Assembly (NCBI RefSeq): GCF_013166595.1
Contig: NZ_JABKKG010000003.1
Location: 87,408 to 151,407, forward strand
Direction: 5' to 3'
Length of the DNA stretch: 64,000 bases
From: Palleniella intestinalis
GTDB lineage: Bacteria > Bacteroidota > Bacteroidia > Bacteroidales > Bacteroidaceae
Every line of letters starts with the position of its first letter. Position 1 is the first letter of the stretch. Both the position numbers and the translations under genes were made by a program. Positions 26,946 through 36,810 of this stretch are shown here, in pieces. The notes beneath the pieces are model-generated. The model did not search any database and had not been told where the DNA came from. It worked only from the letters and a program-made list of their open reading frames with translations.

Positions 26946-27685
26946 TACCAAAGATAATACATTATTGTTGGTTCGGGCGTAATCCTTTGCCACCGGAGGC
27001 AGAGAAGTGTATCGCGTCATGGAGGAAATACCTTCCTGACTATGAGATAAAGGAGTGGAATGAAGATAATTTTGATGTGAATATCATTCCATATACGGCT
27101 GAGGCGTATGAGGTGGAAAAGTATGCCTTTGTGAGTGATTATGCACGTTTCTGGATACTGTACAAATATGGCGGTGTGTACTTTGATACAGATGTAGAGG
27201 TAATACGTCCGATGGATGATATATTGGCAAAAGGTAATTTCATGGGTTTTGAGACAGATCCTGATGGGAAGATAAGGAATGTCATGAGTGTAAATCCTGG
27301 TCTCGGTCTTGGCGTTGTCTCCGGTCTTGGATTAATGAAAAAAATGCTTGACATGTATGAAGGTCGGCATTTTGTGTATGAGCAGGTGATGAAAAACCAG
27401 ATTACGGTAGTTCATATTGCGACACAAGTGTTGCAGAATTGCGGCTTGCGCTCAATACAGGGAATACAGGAAGTTGCTGGTGTGTGGGTTTACCCTTCGG
27501 AATATTTCTGTCCGATAAAGGTTACAACAGGACGCATGCATATTACAGACAACACAAGAACCATACACCATTATGCCGGGACATGGGCAGAAGGGGCATT
27601 CTCTATTAAAAGAATGGTACGCCGTTGGCTGCCGGAAAGTTGGCTGATGATGTTCAGTAGTATAAAACAAAGATTGAAAGACTGA
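26942..27685 (+). CDS. GT32 family glycosyltransferase
   Basis: 247 residues. IPKIIHYCWFGRNPLPPEAE at the start, IKEWNEDNFD, FVSDYARFWILYKYGGVYFD and the DxD (TDVEVIRPMD) are diagnostic of the OCH1/capsular GT32 family. The C-terminal HHYAGTWAEG is the usual closing motif. It is a cytosolic alpha-glycosyltransferase, coupled to the preceding gene by ATGA. Confidence 0.93.
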   Translation: MIPKIIHYCWFGRNPLPPEAEKCIASWRKYLPDYEIKEWNEDNFDVNIIPYTAEAYEVEKYAFVSDYARFWILYKYGGVYFDTDVEVIRPMDDILAKGNFMGFETDPDGKIRNVMSVNPGLGLGVVSGLGLMKKMLDMYEGRHFVYEQVMKNQITVVHIATQVLQNCGLRSIQGIQEVAGVWVYPSEYFCPIKVTTGRMHITDNTRTIHHYAGTWAEGAFSIKRMVRRWLPESWLMMFSSIKQRLKD

Positions 27686-27766
27686 TGTTTCAAAATAAGT
27701 AAGATGCATCGCGTTATGGATATGGAATATGCCTGCAATATTAAATGACACAACAATATTATCACA

Positions 27767-29279
27767 ATGAATAGACTTATAGATATTGTTATGCGATTTG
27801 CCAAAGATAATCGTATATATCTTGGTATATCGGCAGTAGCATTAGTTTTTAATATTTTGACAATACAGAACCAACTTCCATGGGTGGATGAAGTCATGTT
27901 TACAGATTCGTCTGCCAACCTACTTATGTATGGAAACTGGCGTACACATGCGTGGTATGGAATGGGAGAATACCATCCATTCGCACTATATGTGCCTTTG
28001 TATCAATGGATGTTGTTCTTGTGGCTGAAGCTTATAGGTTTCTCATTGATAAAAGTCAGACTATTTGAATTGCTAACAACGGTTATTCTGGGATGGGCGG
28101 TTATAAAAGTCGTGGAAGTGTTGCGTGGATGTAGGTCAGGAAACACTTTCCTGTTGACATTTTCCATTTTATTTTGGTTTTTCAAGGGGATGTGTGCAAC
28201 TTATCGTCTTGGACGTGTGGATATGTTAGCAGCGCTGATGGCTGTGGCATGCTTCTACTATGTCATAAAATACTATAAGTCAAATAAAGGTGCTATTGGT
28301 ATAGTACTATTCAGCACACTAACTATGCTTGCCGGTATTCAGGCTGTTATTTGGCTGTTCGCGGCATTCGTATTCTCTTTGTTTATCCTTAGGGCGTATC
28401 GTAAGATGCTAAAAATTGCATTGTACTCAGGTGTCGGATTCTCAGCCGGATTTGCTATCGCTTGTATATGGATGTGGGTATATGGTTTCTTGTCACCGTT
28501 CTTGTGGAACACTTTTGGCTCTTCCGCTACATTCCTGAAAGTGAAGGATTTCATAAAAGTACATATTATGGGAATGTCTGCATCTGCACAAGAAATCGCT
28601 TCTCCTTCATTTTCGCTTGTTGACAAAATAATGGTTGTTTTTGCCGACCACTCAATGGCAACCCTCGTGTTTGTTTCGATTGTCTTGTTTTTGTTAAACA
28701 ATTCCATGAAATCATTCAGAAATAATAGGAATTACCCCCCCCCATTTTTTAGTACTGTTTGGTATTTTTGCTATCGTGTTCTTTAATCTTGCAGGGCGTT
28801 TTTCCGGATATTATTGGTGGGCTTCTATTATTCCTATGATTGTTTCTTTGTCACTATGGGCAGAGGAGAAGAACAAGATGAATCGCATAATTGTCGGAAT
28901 AGCCTCAACGGCATTTGTACTGTTGTCATTACCTGTATTTGGAAGTCCCTTTGATAAACAATATAGCAATATAACAGATTTCATTCGAAGACAGAAATTC
29001 AAAGATACGGACAGGATTGCTTCACCAATGATGACATTTTATGAAATGCAATCATGTTGTCCCAATACTTTTTACTATAGTGCATACTCCAAGGAACGGA
29101 TTGGTGATTTGGATTATATCATAGTACTTGGAGACGGAACAGACGAATACAACAAAAGTGGAATGGAAGATTATTTTCATACTTTGAAAGAAGACTCCAC
29201 ATTAAGTATTGAAAGAGTAGATTCATGTGTTGCCCCATCTCTGATTTTGTATTCGGTCAAGAAAAGAAACAAGAAATGA
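27767..29279 (+). pseudogene. GT39-like membrane glycosyltransferase, switched out of frame at a C9 tract
   Basis: The first frame (27767-28786) encodes a polytopic protein opening with VALVFNILTIQNQLPWVDEV, where the Asp-Glu after the first helix is the catalytic pattern of ArnT/PMT-type enzymes. At C9 (28735-28743) it shifts and stops. The other frame continues as HFLVLFGIFAIVFFNLAGRF and GYYWWASIIPMIV to 29279. Removing one C (C8) restores one continuous protein of about 503 residues, so this is probably a reversible OFF state, not decay. It should use polyprenyl-phosphate sugars on the periplasmic side. A homopolymer sequencing error would look the same. Confidence 0.82.
28735..28743 (+). 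repeat. C9 homopolymer tract causing frameshift
   Basis: Nine C following ATTA. Eight C would join the frames before and after (TAC CCC CCC CAT). Confidence 0.9.
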
Positions 29280-29318
29280 ATATTTTCAACAACATAAAAA
29301 GCGTAAGTTGACAACCAA

Positions 29319-30548
29319 ATGAGCCAGATAGCAAATTTTTTCACATTGTTCTGGGTTGTGTATTTCCCAACATGCATAGCATATAATGACCTGCCGGGCT
29401 TCATGTATGTGGATGAGGTGATGACGGTGATACTGATGCTGTACACTTTCCTGAACAGTGGCAACTGGTCGACAAACAAGAGACCATGGAATGAATATTA
29501 CGCCTTTCTGGGCATATTGATGCTCTTTACAGTCTATGGACTGACAATAGGACGTAATCCTGATGGAGTATGGCTGGACTTTATCCAGGAGATACGCCCT
29601 TACTCAGTGATATTCTGTACATGGATTCTCAACCCTCGGTTTACGGATAAGCAGAAGAAAATCATGCTTGGGACAATGGTTGTCACACTGTTTTCTTGGA
29701 TAATAGTCCATCCGGAGACAGTCAATGACGCAAATGCTGAGTTTCCAGTTTTGGGACAGTTGGCGATATGTACAGGCATGAGTTGGTTCCTTTTCACGGA
29801 GGAAACGCAGAAGAACAAGTTTATAGCCCTTGCGCTGGTTTGCACAGGATTGTTCGCTCCGAAGTTCAAGTTTATGGGCGAGGTTGTTGCGTTTGTGGGT
29901 ATGCTGTTCTTTATCAAGAAACAGCTTGATTTCAAGTCGCCGAAAACGATTGTGATACTATCGTTGTTGATGACAGCGGTGCTTTATGTCACTTGGGAGC
30001 GTGTCGATGCTTATTATGTTTCCGGTTGGAATAATGAAGTGAAGTTGGCGCGTCCGGAGACATACAAGGTTGCATGGGCTATTCTTTGGGATTATTTCCC
30101 TTTTGGCTCAGGTATGGGGTCATTTGCATGCAATGGTGCCTGGAAATACTATTCTCCACTTTATCCCGAATATGGCTTGGATGAAGTCTGGGGCTTGAAT
30201 GCCGGTGGCGGTTTCATTTGTGATGCCTACTATCCGACGCTTGCACAGTTTGGTATCGTAGGAGTGTTGTTCTTTTTCATCTTTTGGAAGCGACGTCTTG
30301 TCGCATTCAGCCAGATAAAGGACATGAGATATTACAAAGTTGCAATGATGTCGTTTTTCTGTCTTGCCATGGAGCAGACGGCAGACTCTTCGTTTCTCTC
30401 CGGCAAAGGAATGGGATTCTGTATGTTGATAGCCTTGTGCCTTAATGCCAATGACAATATGGAGGAGGAAGAGGATGACGACGAAGAAGAGTGTGAGGAG
30501 GAATGTTTGGAGGAAGACGATGCTTTGTGTTGTAAGTCTGTATCATGA
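29319..30548 (+). CDS. Wzy-like O-antigen/capsule polymerase
   Basis: 409 residues with about ten membrane helices and a large loop before the last ones, the Wzy/WaaL layout (PFGSGMGSFACNGAWKYYS resembles the conserved periplasmic region). It would polymerise flipped repeat units. The last 30 residues are almost all Glu/Asp with Cys (runs EEEEDDDEEE and EECLEEDD), an unusual cytoplasmic tail for this family. It is the only polymerase candidate in the locus and sits about 40 bp after the switched GT39 gene. Confidence 0.82.
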   Translation: MSQIANFFTLFWVVYFPTCIAYNDLPGFMYVDEVMTVILMLYTFLNSGNWSTNKRPWNEYYAFLGILMLFTVYGLTIGRNPDGVWLDFIQEIRPYSVIFCTWILNPRFTDKQKKIMLGTMVVTLFSWIIVHPETVNDANAEFPVLGQLAICTGMSWFLFTEETQKNKFIALALVCTGLFAPKFKFMGEVVAFVGMLFFIKKQLDFKSPKTIVILSLLMTAVLYVTWERVDAYYVSGWNNEVKLARPETYKVAWAILWDYFPFGSGMGSFACNGAWKYYSPLYPEYGLDEVWGLNAGGGFICDAYYPTLAQFGIVGVLFFFIFWKRRLVAFSQIKDMRYYKVAMMSFFCLAMEQTADSSFLSGKGMGFCMLIALCLNANDNMEEEEDDDEEECEEECLEEDDALCCKSVS

Positions 30549-30639
30549 CAGGATAAAGATTCTACCGGACAATTGTTAAAGAGAGATAGATAAAAATAAC
30601 CACTGACAAAGGAAAAAATGGACGTAAGTCCAAAATGTA

Positions 30640-31920
30640 ATGTTAAGGATACTTATTAATTCATACGCCTGTTGCCCGGGGATGGGTAGCGAGCAAGGAA
30701 TGGGCTGGAACTGGATTCTTGCTATAGCCAAGCATAGCGAGTGTTATGTCATTACTGAAGGTGAGTACCGCCCGGAAATAGAAGCATGGATGAGCTGTGC
30801 TGAGAATGCTGAACTCGCTTCAAGAATACGTTTCTATTATAATGAGGTGACACCGGAGATTCGCCGCAGATGTTGGAACCAGGGTGATTGGCGCTTTTAT
30901 TTCAGTTACCGGAAATGGCAGCAGAAGACAGCGGAGATAGCAAGAAGGATAATCAGTGAACAGCATGCAAAGGGAGAGGACATAGACCTGATTCACCAGC
31001 TGAACATGATAGGATTCCGTGAACCGGGCTATCTTGCCGGGGTTTCGAAATGTTGTGAAATACCATTGGTATGGGGACCGATAGGAGGCATGAAGCTGTT
31101 TCCTATGGCTTATGCCAATGGAGCAAAGGTTAAGCTGTTCCATACAGTAAAGAATGTCGTGAACCGTTTGCAAATGGTGTTTTACCCACGTGTCCGTAGG
31201 ACATTGTACCATGCATCCGTCCTAATCAGTTCTATCCCTGCCAGCTATGTTGCCATAAAGAAATATTATGGCAGAGAGTCCGCCCTTATTCCTGAGACCG
31301 GATTCTATACATGTGACATGGACAATAATGCCACATGTCCGTCACGTTTCAAGGGAGAAATCCTGAATGTAATATGGGTAGGAAAGTTTTCATACAGGAA
31401 GCGACTTGACATAGCTTTGAATGCAATGATCTGTGCAGACAATCCAAACATCAGGTTGCGTATATATGGTACAGGCAATGACCGCCAAGTTGCCGAGACC
31501 AAAGAATTCCTTAAAGTGCATGGATTGTCAGGAACTGTGGAGATGATGGGGCATGTCAGGGCAAAGGATGTCCATGAAGCAATGCTTGAGTCAGATGTGT
31601 TCATGTTCACCTCTGTTGACGAGGACACCTCAACAGTAGTCCTTGAAGCCATCTGTGCAGGACTGCCGGTTGTTTGCTTTGACACTTGCGGTATGGCATC
31701 GGTTGTGGATGAAAATGTCGGTGTAAAAATCCCGTTGACATCTCCGAAACAGTCGGCAATGCATTTTGCCGAAGAGCTGAACCGCATGTATCGCGACAGA
31801 AGCCTTCTTGACAGATATTCCCAAAACTGCAAGAATAAAGCCGTTGAACTGTCATGGGAAAGGAAATCGGAACAGATTGTAGAACTGTACAAGAAAGCTC
31901 TTGAAAGTAAAGAGCATTGA
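30640..31920 (+). CDS. GT4 family glycosyltransferase
   Basis: 426 residues, GT-B fold. The N-terminal domain opens LRILINSYACCPGMGSEQGM. The C-terminal donor domain has VIWVGKFSYRKRLDIALNA, GTVEMMGHVRAKDVHEAML and FTSVDEDTSTVVLEAICAGL, the E-x7-E motif region of GT4. Cytosolic retaining enzyme. It ends 4 bp before the next start. From here the codon use is again like the chromosomal flanks, less AT-rich than 13-26 kb. Confidence 0.92.
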   Translation: MLRILINSYACCPGMGSEQGMGWNWILAIAKHSECYVITEGEYRPEIEAWMSCAENAELASRIRFYYNEVTPEIRRRCWNQGDWRFYFSYRKWQQKTAEIARRIISEQHAKGEDIDLIHQLNMIGFREPGYLAGVSKCCEIPLVWGPIGGMKLFPMAYANGAKVKLFHTVKNVVNRLQMVFYPRVRRTLYHASVLISSIPASYVAIKKYYGRESALIPETGFYTCDMDNNATCPSRFKGEILNVIWVGKFSYRKRLDIALNAMICADNPNIRLRIYGTGNDRQVAETKEFLKVHGLSGTVEMMGHVRAKDVHEAMLESDVFMFTSVDEDTSTVVLEAICAGLPVVCFDTCGMASVVDENVGVKIPLTSPKQSAMHFAEELNRMYRDRSLLDRYSQNCKNKAVELSWERKSEQIVELYKKALESKEH

Positions 31921-31924
31921 ACTT

Positions 31925-32485
31925 ATGGGAATATTTGATATACTTCATAAGATAAGCCTTCTGCCATCATATATTTGGGACAGGATATGGGCACCTGTAT
32001 GGAAGCGTTGCATGAAAAGTTGTGGCAAAGGTGTGTTCATACGTCCTATGTCAAGCGACATAAAGGGCTTGTGGAACCTTTCCATAGGCGACGGCACATC
32101 AATCCCCAAAGGAAGCACGTTTTACTGTACCGACGCACCATTGACGATAGGCAGGAAAGTCATCTTTGGTCCTCATCCGACAATCATTACAGGCGACCAT
32201 CGTACAGACATCATTGGTAAATATATCATTGATGTGACACGAGAAGAAAAGCTTCCGGAGAACGACCGGCCGGTTGTTATAGAAGACGATGTATGGGTAG
32301 GAGCCAATGTCACAATCTTGAAGGGTGTGACGATAGGGCGTGGCTCTATTGTCGCTGCCGGAGCGGTGGTTACAAAGAGCTTCCCTCCTTATTCTGTTAT
32401 TGGAGGTGTGCCTGCACATCTCCTAAAACGCCGTTTCTGTGATGAGGAGATTGTGAGGCACGAACAGAAATTGAAGATCAAATGA
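31925..32485 (+). CDS. Hexapeptide acetyltransferase, WcaF/maa-like
   Basis: 186 residues from ATG 31925. Hexapeptide turns (NLSIGDGTSIPKGSTF), the catalytic-type ITGDHRTDIIG His, DDVWVGANVTILKGVTIGRG and GAVVTKSFPPYSVIGGVPAH are all present. It probably O-acetylates a colanic-acid-like sugar using acetyl-CoA. Its stop overlaps the next ATG (32482). Confidence 0.9.
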   Translation: MGIFDILHKISLLPSYIWDRIWAPVWKRCMKSCGKGVFIRPMSSDIKGLWNLSIGDGTSIPKGSTFYCTDAPLTIGRKVIFGPHPTIITGDHRTDIIGKYIIDVTREEKLPENDRPVVIEDDVWVGANVTILKGVTIGRGSIVAAGAVVTKSFPPYSVIGGVPAHLLKRRFCDEEIVRHEQKLKIK

Positions 32486-33522
32486 AGAAAGTCCTTGTCG
32501 TTGGCTCTGCACGCCAATCTGCAGGAGGTGTCTCGACTGTCATAAAGTTGATGGAGAAGATGCCTGTATGGAATGAATATTCCTGCTATTGGCTGGGCAC
32601 ACAGATACAGCGCAGTTATCTGTGGAAACTCTTTTATGCTGTCCGTTCATGGTTTGTGGCACTGTTTATTATATGGAGATACGATATTGTACATTTCCAT
32701 ACAGTGCCTGACAGAATATGCCTTATGATACAGATGCCGATTTTCCTGCTTGCACTCGTTGGCAGGAAGCGCATCATAATGCACATTCACATGGGAAACC
32801 AGTTACGCAGCCATACAGACAACCGGCTGTTCCTGTGGCATCTTAAAAAGGCTGACTTGATAATCCTCCTTGCCAAAAAGTGGGAGAAGCTTTTCAAGGA
32901 AGAATATCCTTGCATAAGAACAAGAACCACAGTATTGTACAATGCTTGTGAGGAAGTTCCTCCTGTTGCTCCGGCAGAGAAAGAGAAACTAATCATCATG
33001 GCAGCATATTTCACAGATAACAAAGCTCCTGAACTGTTGCTGCAGGCATGGCATAAACTGAAGGACAAATATCCGGATTGGAAAGTTCGGATGCTTGGCA
33101 ATGGCGAGGTGGAGAGATACAAGCAAATGGCAGAAGAAATGTCTTTGTCTTCTGCAGTAAAGTTTACGGGATATATCACAGGAAAGGCCAAGGACGATTA
33201 TTTTCGCAAGGCATCAATTTATTGCATGTGTTCCTATGAGGAAGGTTTCCCTATGGTTGTGCTTGAGTCTTGGGCTTATGGCATCTGTGTCGTCACAACA
33301 CCGGTCGGCGGTCTGCCTGATGTGATAGAGGAGGGAGGGAATTGTCTCACCTTCCCATTTGGGGATTCAGATGCTTTGGCTGAGAAACTTGAACTTCTGA
33401 TTACTGATGAGCAGCTCAGGAATGACATGATGAAGAATGCTCGCGAATTTGTTCTGAAGACATTCTCCACAGAGAAGATAAACCGTGACATCTGTGGGAT
33501 ATATAAACAGTTGCAGTCTTGA
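32482..33522 (+). CDS. GT4 family glycosyltransferase
   Basis: 346 residues. KKVLVVGSARQSAGGVSTVI is the glycine-rich GT-B start. The donor domain contains AYFTDNKAPELLLQAWH, MLGNGEVERYKQMAEE, SSAVKFTGYITGKAKDDYF and CSYEEGFPMVVLESWAYGI with the E-x7-E motif. Coupled by ATGA to the acetyltransferase. Last gene of the uninterrupted transferase series. Confidence 0.92.
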   Translation: MKKVLVVGSARQSAGGVSTVIKLMEKMPVWNEYSCYWLGTQIQRSYLWKLFYAVRSWFVALFIIWRYDIVHFHTVPDRICLMIQMPIFLLALVGRKRIIMHIHMGNQLRSHTDNRLFLWHLKKADLIILLAKKWEKLFKEEYPCIRTRTTVLYNACEEVPPVAPAEKEKLIIMAAYFTDNKAPELLLQAWHKLKDKYPDWKVRMLGNGEVERYKQMAEEMSLSSAVKFTGYITGKAKDDYFRKASIYCMCSYEEGFPMVVLESWAYGICVVTTPVGGLPDVIEEGGNCLTFPFGDSDALAEKLELLITDEQLRNDMMKNAREFVLKTFSTEKINRDICGIYKQLQS

Positions 33523-33687
33523 ATATAGGCATATATGTGTAGTATGGTTCTGTCTTTGTTTTGCCATATTCCAATATCCAAGTAGACTTGAATTGAATTT
33601 TTATTACAAAAAACTTGCGAGAAAGGATGAATACCCTTACCTTTGCATTATAAATATGCCAATATTGGCAAAAATATGATGCATAAT

Positions 33688-34941
33688 ATGGAAATAAAAA
33701 GAGACAAATATCTCCAACAGTTGATAGAAAGTCGTCAAAACGGTTTTATTAAAGTGGTAACTGGAATCCGCAGATGTGGTAAATCATATCTCTTGAATGT
33801 TTTGTTTTATCACTACCTGTTAGAAAATGGTGTAGCAGATGACCACATTATCCGTGTTGACCTTGAAGACCGTATGAACAAGGATTTGAGAAATCCTGAT
33901 ACGATGCTCCATTATGTTTATGATAGAATTAAAGACAAGGATCTCTATTATATCATTATAGATGAGGTTCAACTGATGGATGAATTTGTTGATGTATTGA
34001 ACAGTTTCCGCCATATAAGAAATGCAGATACATACGTAACAGGAAGTAACTCCCACTTTTTATCATCTGATATTCCTACGGAGTTTCGTGGTCGAGGAGA
34101 GGCTATTCATGTAAATCCTCTTTCTTTTTCAGAATTTTACTCTGCTATAGGTGGGGACAAGCAGGACGTATGGCGCGAATATTATACCTATGGTGGCTTG
34201 CCTCTTATTCTTTCTTTTGACACCGAACAAAAGAAGATAAACTATTTGAAGAATCTGTTTGAGACTGTCTATCTGGCAGATATTATAGAGAGGCATAAAA
34301 TTAAGAATGACAATGAAATGCGTGAGTTGGTGCTTATTATGGCATCATCTATAGGGACACCGTGCAACCCAACAAAGTTGTCGAATACTTTTAAGAGTAT
34401 TAAAAATGTAAAGATTGGCAGCCAGACTATTTCTAATTATCTCACTTACTTATCAGAATCTTTCCTCTTGAATAAGGCAATACGCTATGATATAAAGGGA
34501 AAGAAGTATATCAACACGCTTTCTAAGTATTATTTTGCAGACATTGGTTTGAGAAATGCAATTCTTGATATGCGCCAGCAGGAGGAAACGCATATCATGG
34601 AGAATATAATTTACAACGAACTGATTGTCCGTGGTTATAGTGTTGATGTCGGAATTGTGGAAATAAAGAAGCCTGACAAGGATGGAAAGTGGATTCGTAT
34701 CCAATTGGAAGTGGACTTTATAGCAACTCTTGGCAGTAAGAAGTATTATGTACAATCAGCCCTGTCTATCCCCAATAGGGAAAAGGAAATACAGGAATCT
34801 CGTTCGCTGACAAACATCAATGATTCTTTTAAGAAGATTATTGTTGTCAAAGACCATATTATGCCTCGTCGCAATGAGGAAGGTATACTGACTATTGGAT
34901 TGTTTGATTTTTTGCTCAAAGAGAATAGTCTGGATATATGA
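33688..34941 (+). CDS. AAA ATPase with DUF4143 domain
   Basis: 417 residues from the ATG at 33688 (MEIKRDKYL), the usual start of this family; in-frame ATGs lie at 33676 and 33679. Walker A is TGIRRCGKSYLL near residue 27, Walker B IIIDEVQLMDE, and the sensor TGSNSHFLSSDIPTEFRGRG. A DUF4143 segment follows (YYFADIGLRNAI, then a nuclease-like LEVDFIATLGSKKYYVQ). These proteins are common in Bacteroidales and of unclear role, with suggestions of DNA or stress functions. It is not a polysaccharide enzyme, so it is an insertion into the locus. It has 165 bp of plain upstream DNA with no clear promoter. Confidence 0.9.
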   Translation: MEIKRDKYLQQLIESRQNGFIKVVTGIRRCGKSYLLNVLFYHYLLENGVADDHIIRVDLEDRMNKDLRNPDTMLHYVYDRIKDKDLYYIIIDEVQLMDEFVDVLNSFRHIRNADTYVTGSNSHFLSSDIPTEFRGRGEAIHVNPLSFSEFYSAIGGDKQDVWREYYTYGGLPLILSFDTEQKKINYLKNLFETVYLADIIERHKIKNDNEMRELVLIMASSIGTPCNPTKLSNTFKSIKNVKIGSQTISNYLTYLSESFLLNKAIRYDIKGKKYINTLSKYYFADIGLRNAILDMRQQEETHIMENIIYNELIVRGYSVDVGIVEIKKPDKDGKWIRIQLEVDFIATLGSKKYYVQSALSIPNREKEIQESRSLTNINDSFKKIIVVKDHIMPRRNEEGILTIGLFDFLLKENSLDI

Positions 34942-35071
34942 GAAATAAACTCTCAATGCCGTTCTGTTCTTTTATGGGGTATTTGAAGAATGTTGTTAAG
35001 AATGGAATCTAACCAACAACTATTTCGTATATAAATAGAGCATATTGCTCCGAATATAAAAACTTATTCCA

Positions 35072-36182
35072 ATGAAAAATAAACTCAGTATCGTTATTCC
35101 GTGCTACAATGCAGAGAAATACATAAGCAAATGCTTGGATTCTTTGCTCGTTGCAGCTGACAAAGTCGGCAGAAAGAATTGCGAGATTATTGTTGTAAAT
35201 GATGGGAGTACGGACAGCTCTCTTGATATACTGCAACAATACCAAAACGACATTACCATTCTGACAACTGTAAACCAAGGTGTCTCCGCCGCACGCAATT
35301 ATGGTATAGCGAATATCCAAAGGGGGGGGGGAGTACGTTTGGTTTGTTGATGCGGATGATGAAGTGGATGAGTATAGCCTTCTGTATATTCATGAATCAT
35401 TGCGCCAGAATCCCGCAGATTGTGTTTTCCTTGGATATGAATATGTCTGGGGAGAAAAACGGGCGCAAGTAGCCAAAAAGGAACTCTCGCCAAGCGAATT
35501 ATTCTATGTCTTGAGTGGGAGTGAAATAATTGAAAAAGTAATGATTCCTTTATTTTGATTGTCACAAGCAAATGTGGATAGATTTTTTGAAGGCTTATCT
35601 CCCTATACAAATGATTTCTTTATATGTGGGTATGTGTGCCGTTATGTCCTGAAGCGCTCAATATTGTTAGAGAATAGTTTATCTTTCAGGTCGGATATGA
35701 AATTGGGAGAAGATGCTATGCTGTTTCTCCGATATTTGTATTATGTTAAAGAGATGAATGTTATAAAGGAAGGTCTTTATTACTATTATGTACGTTCAAC
35801 AGGTGCATTAGAGAGCTTAAAAGCAAATCCAAGTTTGTTGTTTCAATGTAAGATGCAGTTGGCGGAGGAAAGGCATAATATAAATGAGTTATACATGCAG
35901 AAATATGGTAAGGATTTGTCGCAATATTATGATGGCTCGTTATTGTTCTCAGCTTTGGAGATGTGCATTAAACTTTCACGTGAGGGATATTCTGTGAATT
36001 ATGGGTTGTTCAAACGTTACGCATCTTATCCTCCAGTGAGGAAGGCGGTGGCGAGAATCGACCTTACAAAAGCTCCTTTGAAGTACAAACTGCCGATAAA
36101 ACTTCTTCAGCTTAATTGCTTGCGCCTACTGTACTCTTTAATGTATATAGCTCAAAGAATAGGGTGCAAAATCAATGTATAA
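35072..36182 (+). pseudogene. GT2 glycosyltransferase interrupted by a G10 frameshift and an in-frame TGA
   Basis: The start KLSIVIPCYNAEKYISKCL, VVNDGSTDSS and GVSAARNYGIANI is a good GT2 opening. At G10 (35322-35331) the frame shifts. With nine G the protein would continue as GEYVWFVDADDEVDEYS, the expected DxD segment. The same frame then meets TGA at 35556-35558 after VMIPLF and reopens to 36182 (FEGLSPYTNDFFICGYVCRY). The TGA may replace TGG (Trp). So two lesions exist, one reversible in principle and one not. Full length would be about 370 residues. Confidence 0.85.
35322..35331 (+). repeat. G10 homopolymer tract causing frameshift
   Basis: Ten G after ATATCCAAA. Nine G would restore AGG GGG GGG GAG TAC and the GT2 metal site. 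Confidence 0.9.
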
Positions 36183-36188
36183 GATAGT

Positions 36189-36722
36189 ATGTCAAAGTCA
36201 AATGTAAAGAGATTGCTTTCTGCAATGAGCAGGGAGGAAATAATCGAAATGGTCCTCGAACTTTATGATGCACGTAAAGAGGCTAAGGAATATCTGGATT
36301 ATTATGTCAATCCTAATGAGAAGGCAAAATTAGAGGAGTATAAGACTGTCATAAAGAATGAATTCTTTCCAAAACGCGGAGAAGAGAAGTGCCGTTTCAG
36401 TGTTTGCAGGAAAGCCATTGCCGATTACCGCAAGCTCCATCCCTCACCGGAGAACCTTGCCGACCTGATGCTTTTCCTTGTAGAGCAAGCCACAGAATTT
36501 ACAGCCACGTATGGAGACATGTGGGGACAGTACTATACCTCTGTCGAGAATAATTTCGATGCCGCAATGAAGTTCATCAGCAAGAATAATCTCGTAAGGA
36601 ATTTCCTTCCAAGGATTAACCAGGTATTGGAATGGAGTTCACAATGCGGATGGGGATTCGGAGATTCGATGCCTGGCATTTTCTATGCCTACTGTAAGGA
36701 AATGTATGACGACAGGGAATAG
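36189..36722 (+). CDS. DUF6155 family protein
   Basis: 177 residues, soluble, mostly helical (REEIIEMVLELYDARKEAKEY, YVNPNEKAKLEEYKTVI). I recognise the pattern of DUF6155, a small Bacteroidota family without known activity; recognition is by memory of the family start SKSNVKRLLSAMSREE. It begins 7 bp after the broken GT2 gene, probably as a chance neighbour. No motif for catalysis is visible. Confidence 0.65.
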   Translation: MSKSNVKRLLSAMSREEIIEMVLELYDARKEAKEYLDYYVNPNEKAKLEEYKTVIKNEFFPKRGEEKCRFSVCRKAIADYRKLHPSPENLADLMLFLVEQATEFTATYGDMWGQYYTSVENNFDAAMKFISKNNLVRNFLPRINQVLEWSSQCGWGFGDSMPGIFYAYCKEMYDDRE

Positions 36723-36745
36723 ATGCAGGTGTATCTGTTCTGAAA

Positions 36746-36805
36746 AAGTTAGTCCACAAAGCTGACAGACATTATCTTTCATTCGTTATTTATGTATTTG
36801 TTTCG
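36746..36805. repeat. Dispersed ~60-bp repeat, copy 2
   Basis: Starts AAGTTAGTCCACAAA and is about 75% identical to 3787-3847. It ends 5 bp before the 36811 start codon, so it makes up nearly the whole upstream region of that gene and could carry its promoter. Confidence 0.5.
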
Positions 36806-36810
36806 TAGTA

